This document shows, in pieces, positions 17,364 through 25,408 of a stretch of DNA of 64,000 nt. The notes beneath the pieces are model-generated. The model saw only the letters and a program-made list of their open reading frames with translations. It searched no databases and had not been told where the DNA came from. This DNA is from Actinopolyspora xinjiangensis (GTDB lineage Bacteria; Actinomycetota; Actinomycetes; Mycobacteriales; Pseudonocardiaceae): contig NZ_FNJR01000002.1 of the NCBI RefSeq assembly GCF_900104475.1, forward strand, positions 186,001-250,000. Reading direction: 5' to 3'. A program made the position numbers and the translations under genes. Position 1 is the first letter of the stretch. Every line of letters starts with the position of its first letter.

Positions 17364-19211
17364 ATGACGAACGACGAGCGGACGCTCGAAGCGGAGCTGC
17401 TGGACCCCGACAGGCTCGGCTTCGACCCGGAGGAGCTGCGCGCTCGCTACCGCATCGAGCGGGACCGGCGGCTCCGCCCGGACGGGGCCTCCCAGTACAT
17501 CGCACCGACGGGTGACTTCGGCTACTACGTGGCGGACCCTTACGCCGAGTCCGAACCGGACCGCGAACCGCTCACAGACGAGGTCGAGGTGCTGATCGTC
17601 GGCGCGGGATTCGGCGGGTTGCTCGCGGGGGCGCGGCTCCGCCAGGCCGGTTTCGACTCGATCCGCCTGCTGGAGAAGGGCGGCGACGTGGGGGGAACCT
17701 GGTACTGGAACCGCTACCCCGGTGTGCGCTGCGACATCGAGTCCTACATCTATCTGCCGCTGCTGGAGGAACTCGGTTACGTACCGAGCGAGAAGTACGC
17801 GCGGGGCGAGGAGATCCGCCAGCACACCGTCAACATCGCCCGGCGGTTCGACCTCTACCGCGACGCCTGCTTCCAGACCGAGGTGACCAGTGCGAGCTGG
17901 GACGAGTCCAAGCGGCGTTGGAACGTTACCACCGACCGCGGCGACAACATGGCGGCGCGGTAGGTGATCTTCTCCAGCGGGCCGTTCAGCAGGCCGAAGC
18001 TGCCGGGTATCCCCGGCATCGACGAGTTCCGGGGCCACACCTTCCACACCAGCCGGTGGGACTACTCCTACACCGGCGGGGACCAGACGGGCGGGATGCA
18101 CAAGCTCGCGGACAAGCGCGTCGCGGTCATCGGTACCGGCGCCACCGGAATCCAGTGCGTGCCCGATCTGGCCGAGGACGCGGGCCACCTATACGTCTTC
18201 CAGCGCACCCCGTCCGTGGTGGACGAGCGCGGCAACCGCCCCACCGACCCGGAGTGGGCCCGGAACCTGCCCCCGGGCTGGCACGACCGCAGGCGAAACG
18301 ACTTCCTCGCGGTGCTGGGCGGCGACCGGACGGCCGAGGACTTGGTGGGCGACAGGTGGAGCGACCTCGCGCACCTCTACAACGCGGTGGCGGACGAGGC
18401 CGGAAAGGAGGAGCTCACCGCCGAGGAGCACGAGCTGGTCCGCGAGATCGCGGACTTCCACAAGATGAACCAGGTGCGGGAACGGGTGAACTCCCTCGTC
18501 GAGGACGAGGAGACCGCGCGGGCGCTGCGACCCTGGTACCGCTACGAGTGCAAGCGCCCCACCTTCAACGACGAGTACTACCCCGCCTTCAACCGCCCGA
18601 ACGTGACCCTTGTGGACACCGAGGGTCGCGGTGTGGAACGCATCACCGAGACCGGGCTGGTCAGCCAGGGCGTTGAGTACGAAGTGGACTGCATCGTCCT
18701 CGCCACCGGCTTCCAGGTCGGCGGCTCGCACCCGGCCGCGTCCGGTCTACCCCTCCACGGCCGGGACGGTGTGACGCTGCCCCAGCACTTCCGGAACGGC
18801 ATGCGCACCTTGCACGGGTTCACCAGCCACGGTTTCCCCAACCTGTTCTGCATGGGACCGTCGCAGAACGGTGTGGCGCCCAACTTCACCCACGTGCTCG
18901 ACGACCAGGCCACCCACATCGCGGCGGTGATCACCGAGTCCGCCAAGCGCGGGGCGGCCTACGTGGAGCCCACCCGGGAGGCCGAGCAGGCCTGGGTCGA
19001 CGAGATGAGCGCCAAGGCCGGGGTCGACAGGGCGTTGGACGAGTGCACCCCGGGCTACTACAACAACGAGGGGCACTCCTCGGTCGTGCGTAGCTTCTAC
19101 CGGCCGGATGAGCTCGAGTTCGCCGACACACTGCGCGAGTGGCGCGAGAACGACGGATTCACCGAGCTGCTCGTCCAACCGGGGGAGAACGATGGCGACG
19201 AACCGAACTGA
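17364..19211 (+). pseudogene. Baeyer-Villiger monooxygenase interrupted by an in-frame TAG
   Basis: Two halves lie in one frame, separated only by TAG at 17961-17963. The first 199 residues (ATG at 17364, AAGGA eight bases upstream) hold the FAD Rossmann motif 'VGAGFGGLLAGARL' and 'GGTWYWNRYPGVRCD'. The next codon after the stop is GTG, and the frame goes on with 'IFSSGPFSRPKLPGIPG', the BVMO fingerprint 'FRGHTFHTSRWDY' and the NADPH motif 'VIGTGATGIQ', to 19211. Joined, the protein would be about 616 residues, a normal size. BVMOs insert oxygen into ketones to give esters or lactones using NADPH and FAD. The TAG may be a true mutation, a sequence error, or a split point with reinitiation at GTG 17964. 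Confidence 0.85.
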
Positions 19212-20787
19212 CGGTGGGGGGCCGAACCCGGGGGCCGAGCGCCCGAAACCGGTGCGGCTGAACGAACCGAGCCCGCTGCGGGGAGCCAACGGCATCGCCT
19301 TCGGGCCCGACGGGACGCTCCACGTGGCGCAGTTCCTCACCGGCCGGATCAGCGCGGTGGACACCACCTCCGGCGAGGTCGGGGTGGTGGTCCCACCGGG
19401 GAGCCCGGTGCTCACACCGGACGACATCGCGTTCACCCCCGACGGGACGATGTACGTCGCCGACGTGGCCCCGGGGCGGGTTTGGCGGCGCTCCCCGGAC
19501 GAGGAGATCCACCTGGTCACCGATGCCCTGGTGGCGCCCAACGGCATCACGTGCCTCGGTGACCGCATCTTCGTCAACGAGATGCGCGACGGCGGCGGGC
19601 TGTTCGAGCTGTTCCCGGGCGGCGGGGAGCCGGTGCCGCTCACCGAGGGGCTGGCCCACGGCAACGCGATGCAGTTCGGCCCCGACGGGCTGCTGTACTA
19701 CCCGCACATGATGACCAGCGAGGTCCGGCGGATCCCACCGGAGGGAGGGGAACCCGAGCTCGTCGCGAGCGGAATGCCCGTGCCGGTCGCCGTGCGCTTC
19801 GACCTGGCCGGGAAACTGTTCGTCCTCTCCTGCGACCCGGCCGGGACCATCACGCGGGTGGACCGGGTGACGGGGCGCACGTCGAGCTTCGCCACCGGGG
19901 TACCGGGCCTGGACAACGCCGCGTTCGACGCGGACAACCGCATGTTCGTCTCCAGCTTCGTGCGAGGGAGCATCACCGAGCTCGGCGAGCGGGGCAGCGC
20001 TCGCACGGTCGTCCCGGCCGGGCTGAACGGGCCGTTCGGAACGACGGTCGACCCCACCGGCAGGGTCTACGTGGCCGATCACTTCGGTCTGTCGGGCCTG
20101 TCTGAGTCGGGAGGGCTCGACCAGGTGGACGTGGTGGGCGGGACGCTGCCCTCCCTGCCCCGGAACGTGGTCGCGACCGGCGAGGTCCTTCAGCTCGCCA
20201 CCGCCGGCGGTGAGCTCCACGCCTACGACCCGGTGCGGGGGACTTCCCGCAGGCGTGTCGCCGGGCTCGGCGAACTCGTCGGGATGGCCGTGGATCCGGG
20301 CGGACGGGTCGTGCTCGCGGCACCGGGGAGCGGGCGAGTGCTGTCGGTGGACGAAACGGACGCGGTCCGGGTGCTGGCCGAGGGGCTGGAGCACCCGGTC
20401 GGGGTGGCGCTCGACGAGGACGGGCGCTGCTACGTCAGCGACGACCGGCTCGGGCGGGTGCTGCGCCTGGACGCCGAACCGGTGGTCGTGCTCGACGGGC
20501 TCGACGCGCCGCAGGGGATCGCCGTCAGCGGCGGTGAACTGTTCGTGGTCGAGGCCGGACACCGCCGGTTGCGACGGTTCGACCCCGAAACCGGGTGGAG
20601 CTCGACCGAGGTCGCGGACCTGGCCGTGGAGACGCTTCCCGGGGTGGACGGGACCGGACCGGACGGCAGCGGTCGTCCGAGCCCGTTCGCCGATCTGGTG
20701 GTGAGCGGGGACGGCTCGCTGCTGCTGGCTGCCAACGGTGAGGGAAGCGTGCTGTCGCTGCGGATCCGAGCGGAAGGGACGGGGTGA
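19192..20787 (+). CDS. SMP-30/NHL-type beta-propeller protein
   Basis: A protein of about 531 residues built of repeated strands such as 'PNGITCLGDRIFVNEM', 'NAMQFGPDGLLYYPHM', 'FGTTVDPTGRVYVADHFG' and 'VGVALDEDGRCYVSD', the pattern of SMP-30/gluconolactonase and NHL propellers. The length suggests two propellers or one large one. No signal peptide is seen. The ATG at 19192 lies inside the last codons of the monooxygenase gene, with GGGGGAG upstream, so translation is coupled. Propellers of this family often hydrolyse lactones, which would fit the product of the upstream enzyme; that role is inferred. Confidence 0.8.
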   Translation: MATNRTDGGGPNPGAERPKPVRLNEPSPLRGANGIAFGPDGTLHVAQFLTGRISAVDTTSGEVGVVVPPGSPVLTPDDIAFTPDGTMYVADVAPGRVWRRSPDEEIHLVTDALVAPNGITCLGDRIFVNEMRDGGGLFELFPGGGEPVPLTEGLAHGNAMQFGPDGLLYYPHMMTSEVRRIPPEGGEPELVASGMPVPVAVRFDLAGKLFVLSCDPAGTITRVDRVTGRTSSFATGVPGLDNAAFDADNRMFVSSFVRGSITELGERGSARTVVPAGLNGPFGTTVDPTGRVYVADHFGLSGLSESGGLDQVDVVGGTLPSLPRNVVATGEVLQLATAGGELHAYDPVRGTSRRRVAGLGELVGMAVDPGGRVVLAAPGSGRVLSVDETDAVRVLAEGLEHPVGVALDEDGRCYVSDDRLGRVLRLDAEPVVVLDGLDAPQGIAVSGGELFVVEAGHRRLRRFDPETGWSSTEVADLAVETLPGVDGTGPDGSGRPSPFADLVVSGDGSLLLAANGEGSVLSLRIRAEGTG

Positions 20788-20790
20788 CCC

Positions 20791-21630
20791 GTGAGCGGGG
20801 AAGTGCTGGTGGTCATCGGCAGCGGCGGGATGGGACGAGCCATCGCGCGCCGCGTGGGAAGCGGCAGGCGTGTGCTGCTCGCCGACCTCGACGAGAACAC
20901 GCTGGAATCTGCGGCAGCGGTGCTGCGCTCGGACGGCCACGACGTGGTCACCCGACGAGCGGACGTCTCCTCGCGCGAGTCCGTGGCCGAACTGGCCCGC
21001 GCCGCCGCCGAACTGGGTCCGGTGACCGGGCTGGCCCACACGGCGGGACTCTCGCCGGCCCGGTCATCGGCGGCGGTGATCCTGCGGGTGAACCTGCTCG
21101 GGGCGGCACTGGTCCTGGAGGAGTTCGAGCCCGTGGTGGCCGAGGGAGGATCGGCCGTCGTGATCTCCAGCATGGCCGGGCACATGGGCGCGACGCTCGA
21201 CCGGCAGCAGGAGGAAGAGCTGGCCACCGCCCCGGCCGGTGAACTGCTCGAGCTGCCGTTCACCGCACCGGAGGAGGTGACGGATCCCGGTCACGCCTAC
21301 TCGCTCACCAAACGGGCCAACCAGCTCCGGGTGCAGCGGGCCAGTGTCACCTGGGGCGAGCGGGGCAGCCGGGTCAATTCGATCAGCCCCGGCGTCATCT
21401 CGACCCCCATGGTGCGGGAGGAGCTGGATTCGCGGCACCTCGGTGCGGTGCGCACGATGGTCGAGGCGTCCGCCGCCGGGCGGCTCGGCACGTCCGAGGA
21501 CATCGCCGCGGCGGCGGCTTTCCTGCTCGGGCCGGAGGCCACCTTCGTCAGCGGCACCGACCTCCTCGTGGACGGCGGCGTGGTGGCAGCGGTCCGGGCC
21601 GGACGGCTGGGGACCTCGGGGCGGGGGTGA
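20791..21630 (+). CDS. Short-chain dehydrogenase/reductase
   Basis: A 279-residue SDR. The cofactor loop 'VIGSGGMGRAIARR' is at the N-terminus, followed by 'LLADLD' with an Asp that favours NAD(H). The catalytic Ser is in 'VVISSMAGHMG', and Tyr-Lys in 'YSLTKRANQLRV'. The end 'FVSGTDLLVDGGVVAA' is typical. An insert of about 30 residues lies between the Ser and Tyr motifs. The GTG at 20791 is three bases after the propeller stop, so it belongs to the same operon. A plausible role is oxidising an alcohol to the ketone used by the monooxygenase. Confidence 0.9.
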   Translation: MSGEVLVVIGSGGMGRAIARRVGSGRRVLLADLDENTLESAAAVLRSDGHDVVTRRADVSSRESVAELARAAAELGPVTGLAHTAGLSPARSSAAVILRVNLLGAALVLEEFEPVVAEGGSAVVISSMAGHMGATLDRQQEEELATAPAGELLELPFTAPEEVTDPGHAYSLTKRANQLRVQRASVTWGERGSRVNSISPGVISTPMVREELDSRHLGAVRTMVEASAAGRLGTSEDIAAAAAFLLGPEATFVSGTDLLVDGGVVAAVRAGRLGTSGRG

Positions 21631-21696
21631 TCCGAGTTCTCCGGTCGGGTTGAGGCGGTGGTGGCTCGGCGGAACCTCTCGCGGGCTCCCCGCTCC

Positions 21697-21742
21697 GGCG
21701 GGCCCGACATCGAGCGGGGTGCCGCACGACGTCGGGCCCGCC
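21697..21742 (+). terminator. Hairpin ending the monooxygenase operon
   Basis: A 16-bp stem, 21697-21712 with 21727-21742, with one non-Watson-Crick pair and a 14-base loop. It starts 66 bp after the SDR stop codon. There is no U tract, as is common in high-GC actinomycetes. Confidence 0.6.
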
Positions 21743-21884
21743 CCGCGAGGGCGGCGCGGGAGCCCCCGAGGCGGTGCCGTCCGCGTGGGTGGTTGTCGGC
21801 GCTGCCGCACCGAGGAGTACCGACGACCATGTCCGGCAGGGATGTTCGGTCTCGGCGAAAGTACCGTCGGTTTCGGGGGTGGCG

Positions 21885-22418
21885 ATGCGGCTGGTCACGG
21901 TGGGGCACGGCACGAGTACCCGCGTCGAGTTCGGCCCGCTGCTGCGCGCGGCCGGGATCGAGGTCGTGCTGGACGTGCGCAGCGCCCCGGGCAGCAGGCA
22001 CAACCCGGACTTCAACCGCTCCGAACTCAGGGAGTGGTTGCCCGAAGCGGGGGTGGAGTACCGCTGGGAGGAGCGGCTCGGCGGGTTCCGGAGGACCCCC
22101 GCCGGGTCGCCGGACACCGCCTGCCGGAACGAGGGGTTCCGCGCCTACGCCGCGCACATGCGTACCGAACGGTTCCGCGCGGCCGTGGCGGAGCTGCTCG
22201 ACGAGGCCACGCACCGCGAGACGGCCGTGATGTGTTCCGAGAGCGTGTGGTGGCGCTGCCACCGTCGCATGATCGCGGACTACGTGACGCTGGTTCGCGG
22301 TGTGGAGGCCGTGCACCTGATGCACGACGGTCGGCTGCGCGAGCACCACGCGATGGATGGTGTGCGGCTGCGGCAGGACGGGTTGCTGGTCTACGACGGT
22401 GGGCAACTGCGGCTGTGA
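21885..22418 (+). CDS. DUF488 family protein
   Basis: A 177-residue protein that begins 'MRLVTVGHGTSTRVEF', the DUF488 start pattern, followed by 'VVLDVRSAPGSRHNPDFN' near residue 28, and 'AVMCSESVWWRCHRRMIADYV' near residue 118, where the Cys-Xaa-Glu and Cys-His-Arg motif defines the family. The ATG at 21885 follows GGGGGTGG. The function of the family is not known. It lies downstream of the operon terminator, so it is likely a separate unit. Confidence 0.9.
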   Translation: MRLVTVGHGTSTRVEFGPLLRAAGIEVVLDVRSAPGSRHNPDFNRSELREWLPEAGVEYRWEERLGGFRRTPAGSPDTACRNEGFRAYAAHMRTERFRAAVAELLDEATHRETAVMCSESVWWRCHRRMIADYVTLVRGVEAVHLMHDGRLREHHAMDGVRLRQDGLLVYDGGQLRL

Positions 22419-22542
22419 GGCCGCCGGGGCCGCTCGACGGTGGCGGGAGCGCGCCCGGGGAGCGCCCGCGTCCGCCCCGAGGGCCGTCCGCCTCCTGCCC
22501 GGGAAACCTCCGGTCACGGGCGGGTCGTTCGCACGGCCCCGC

Positions 22543-23067
22543 TCAACGCCGCTCGATCGTCTCGCGCGCACGTCCGGTCGCGTCGATCGTGGCCAGGAGG
22601 AACCGCCGGATCGTCTCCCGCTGCTCGTCGCTGAACTCGTGCCAGGCGTCGCCGAGTTCCCGCATCAGCGGCCGGTAGAAGTCACCGCCGACCCGCCGGG
22701 CGGAGTCGTGGACGTCCAGCTCCGTCCTGCGCCGGTCGGTCCTGCTGCGTTCGCGGGTGATGTGACCGAGCGACTCCAGCCGTTCCAGCAGGGCCGTGGT
22801 GGCCGAAAGGCTCAGGTCGAGCTCGGCCGCCAGCCTGCTCGGCGTCATCGGCTCCCCTCCGCCGGCCGCGTCGAGAATCGCGACGAGCGCGTTGAGGTCG
22901 GTGTGGTGCAGACCGTGGGCGTCCCCGAACAGGACGTTGAACCGGTCGAGCTCGACGTTGAGGCGTCGCAGCAGCTTGCCCAGCGCCACATCCCCCTCGG
23001 AAGCGGGGGAACCGGCTTCCTGGGGCCCTTCCGGGGATTCGCCGCCCTGGTCGTAGCTCGTGCTCAT
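22543..23067 (-). CDS. MarR family transcriptional regulator
   Basis: A 174-residue regulator with a winged helix-turn-helix: 'HHTDLNALVAILDAAG', 'TPSRLAAELDLSLSATTALLERLESLGHI' and the wing 'RERSRTDRRRTELDVHD'. The first 25 residues are acidic and probably disordered. The ATG at 23067 follows AGGAGGAGCG. It is divergent from an MMPL transporter gene and the 122-bp gap between them contains a perfect palindrome, so it very probably represses both itself and the exporter. Confidence 0.93.
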   Translation of the reverse strand: MSTSYDQGGESPEGPQEAGSPASEGDVALGKLLRRLNVELDRFNVLFGDAHGLHHTDLNALVAILDAAGGGEPMTPSRLAAELDLSLSATTALLERLESLGHITRERSRTDRRRTELDVHDSARRVGGDFYRPLMRELGDAWHEFSDEQRETIRRFLLATIDATGRARETIERR

Positions 23068-23103
23068 CGCTCCTCCTCCACGTCGTGCGGCACCTGCCGA
23101 GGA

Positions 23104-23126
23104 AGTAATTCGATAATCGAATTACT
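23104..23126. promoter_or_regulatory. Perfect MarR-type operator palindrome
   Basis: AGTAATTCGAT and its exact complement surround one central A, giving 11-bp arms. It is AT-rich in a GC-rich genome and lies in the shared promoter region of the marR-like and MMPL genes, 37 bp from the regulator start and 64 bp from the transporter start. Size and symmetry fit a MarR dimer site. Confidence 0.8.
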
Positions 23127-23189
23127 CTGGGATGGCAGCGCCAGCAGGGACGCCACCCCGACCCCTCGACCACGACGAGGAACCATCCC

Positions 23190-25325
23190 ATGAACTCCAC
23201 CGGTCATCCTCCCGACACGGACCAGCATCCCCCGAGGGCGCGTCGCCCGCGATGGCTGATCCCCGCCTCGCTGGTGATCGCCTGGCTGGTCCTGGGCGGC
23301 ATCGGCGGGCCGTTCACGGGAAAGCTCGCCGAGGTCGCCGAGAACGACAGCTCCACCTTCCTGCCCGCGTCGGCGGAGGCCACCAAGGTCGAGGAACTGC
23401 GGCGGCGGTTCTCCGGAGGACAGCGGGTACCCGCGTTCGTCGTGGCCGAACGCGCCGAGGGAATCACCGACTCAGACCGTCGGTACCTGACCCGTGCCTC
23501 GGAGCGGATCGCCTCCGTCGAAGGTGTCGAGCGGGTCTCACCCCCGATCCCCTCGCCCGGGGACGACCAGGCGCTGCGGGTGGTCGTCTCGATCGACTCC
23601 GGGGCCGAACCGGCCGATTCCGTCTCGGCGATGCGCACCGTTCTGGAACGGCCGCCGCCGGGGCTCACCACGCTGGTCAGCGGCCCCGCCGCGCAAGCCG
23701 CCGACCTGTCCGAAGCCTTCAGCGGAGTCGACGGACTGCTGCTGCTCGTGGCGGGCGGCGTGGTGCTGCTGATCCTGGTGCTCGTCTACCGCAGCCCGCT
23801 GCTGCCGGTCCTGGTGCTGCTCAGCGCGGTGTTCGCCCTCGGGGCAGCCAGTCTCGCCGTGTACTTCCTGGCGGTGGGTGACGTTCTCGCCCTCAACGGC
23901 CAGAGTCAGGGCATCCTGTTCATCCTGGTGGTCGGCGCCGCCACGGACTACGCGCTGCTGCTCGTGTCCCGGTTCCGGGAGGAACTGCGTGCGGCCCCCG
24001 ACAAGTACCGGGCACTCGCGCGCTCCTGGCGAGCCACGCTGGAACCGATCCTGGCCTCGGCGGGCACGGTCATCCTGGGGCTGCTGTGCCTGCTGTTCAG
24101 CGACCTGAACTCCAACAGGAGCCTCGGGCCGGTGGCCGCCATCGGCATCGCCGCCGCGCTGCTGGCCTCGACCACCTTCCTGCCCGCCGTGCTCGCGCTG
24201 TTCGGCCGCGCCGCCTTCTGGCCCTTCCCGCCGGTCTCCGCCGCGCGGGGATCGACACGGCGGGGCGGCGGCGAACCGCGAACTTCGGACAACCGCCGCA
24301 CCGGTGCCTGGGAGTGTGTCGCCACGTGGGTCGGCAGAGCACCCCGGGCGATCTGGATCGGAAGCACCGTGCTTCTGCTCCTCGGCACGCTCGGGCTGCC
24401 CCAGCTACGGGCCGACGGCACCGCGCGGTCCGAGGTGTTTTTGACCCCGGTGGAATCGGTCGCCGGGCAGGAACTCCTCTCCGAACATTTCCCGGGCGGG
24501 GCGGGGGCACCCACCGTGATCATCGCCGAGGCGGACAGCGCCGAGAGGGTGACGCGGGCAGCCGAGGTGGCCGGGGTGGCCGACGTCGCCGTCACCCGGA
24601 CTGAGACGGGCGAACCCAGAGTGGTCGACGGACTCGTCCGCGTCGAGGCCGTGCTCACCGACCCCGCCGACTCGGAGGCGGCCCTCACGACGGTGCGGCG
24701 GATCCGCGAGTCGGTGCACGCCGTCGAGGGTGCCGACGCACTGGTGGGCGGGACGAGCGCGATCCAGCTGGACACCCGGCTGACCGCGGAGCGCGACCGC
24801 TCGGTGATCATCCCGATCGTCCTGCTGGTCATCCTCGCTGTACTGGCACTGCTGCTGCGCGCCCTCGTCGCCCCGCTGGTGCTGCTCGCCACCGTGGTGC
24901 TGTCCTTCGCCGCGACGATGGGGGTCTCCGCGCTGGTGTTCAACCACGTGCTCGACATGCCGGGAGCCGATCCGGTCGTCCCGCTCTACGGCTTCGTGTT
25001 CCTCGTGGCGCTGGGCATCGACTACAACATCTTCCTGATGACCCGAGCCCGTGAGGAGGTCCGCCGCTCGGAGCACCGGACCGGTGTGCTGCGCGGACTG
25101 TCGGTCACCGGCGGGGTGATCACCTCCGCCGGAGTGGTGCTCGCCGCCACCTTCGCCGCGCTGGCCGTGCTGCCGATCCTGTTCCTCGCCCAACTGGCGT
25201 TCATCGTGGCGTTCGGAGTGTTGCTGGACACGCTGATCGTGCGTTCGCTGTTGGTTCCGGCGCTGTCGCTGGACATCGGCAGGGTCACGTGGTGGCCCGC
25301 GCGGTTGGGACGCCGGAAGGGGTAG
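23190..25325 (+). CDS. MMPL family RND transporter
   Basis: A 711-residue membrane protein with the two-half MmpL layout. The repeated motif reads 'ATDYALLLVSRFREEL' near residue 250 and 'GIDYNIFLMTRAREEV' near residue 610. The N-terminal 15 residues are hydrophilic and precede the first helix. The ATG at 23190 follows GAGGAA. It is only distantly similar in sequence to the MMPL protein encoded at 5636-7825, and is controlled by a MarR-type rather than TetR-type regulator. Its substrate is unknown; exporters of this kind move lipids or drugs. Confidence 0.93.
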   Translation: MNSTGHPPDTDQHPPRARRPRWLIPASLVIAWLVLGGIGGPFTGKLAEVAENDSSTFLPASAEATKVEELRRRFSGGQRVPAFVVAERAEGITDSDRRYLTRASERIASVEGVERVSPPIPSPGDDQALRVVVSIDSGAEPADSVSAMRTVLERPPPGLTTLVSGPAAQAADLSEAFSGVDGLLLLVAGGVVLLILVLVYRSPLLPVLVLLSAVFALGAASLAVYFLAVGDVLALNGQSQGILFILVVGAATDYALLLVSRFREELRAAPDKYRALARSWRATLEPILASAGTVILGLLCLLFSDLNSNRSLGPVAAIGIAAALLASTTFLPAVLALFGRAAFWPFPPVSAARGSTRRGGGEPRTSDNRRTGAWECVATWVGRAPRAIWIGSTVLLLLGTLGLPQLRADGTARSEVFLTPVESVAGQELLSEHFPGGAGAPTVIIAEADSAERVTRAAEVAGVADVAVTRTETGEPRVVDGLVRVEAVLTDPADSEAALTTVRRIRESVHAVEGADALVGGTSAIQLDTRLTAERDRSVIIPIVLLVILAVLALLLRALVAPLVLLATVVLSFAATMGVSALVFNHVLDMPGADPVVPLYGFVFLVALGIDYNIFLMTRAREEVRRSEHRTGVLRGLSVTGGVITSAGVVLAATFAALAVLPILFLAQLAFIVAFGVLLDTLIVRSLLVPALSLDIGRVTWWPARLGRRKG

Positions 25326-25334
25326 CGCCCAGGT

Positions 25335-25383
25335 GCCGGGAACCGGTGGTTCGTCCACAGCGGACGCACCACCGGTTCCCGGC
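25335..25383. terminator. Bidirectional terminator between convergent genes
   Basis: A perfect 16-bp stem, GCCGGGAACCGGTGGT with its complement at 25368-25383, and a 17-base loop. It fills the gap between the MMPL gene (plus strand) and the adenosine deaminase gene (minus strand), so it can serve both. No U tract is present. Confidence 0.8.
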
Positions 25384-25408
25384 CCTCACCGCCGGAACGG
25401 TCCGGGCC

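Noticed and set aside
17961-17963. TAG read as pyrrolysine or another recoded residue
   Set aside because: TAG ends ordinary genes here (8954-8956, 25323-25325, 34788-34790), and no pyrrolysine genes or recoding signals are visible.
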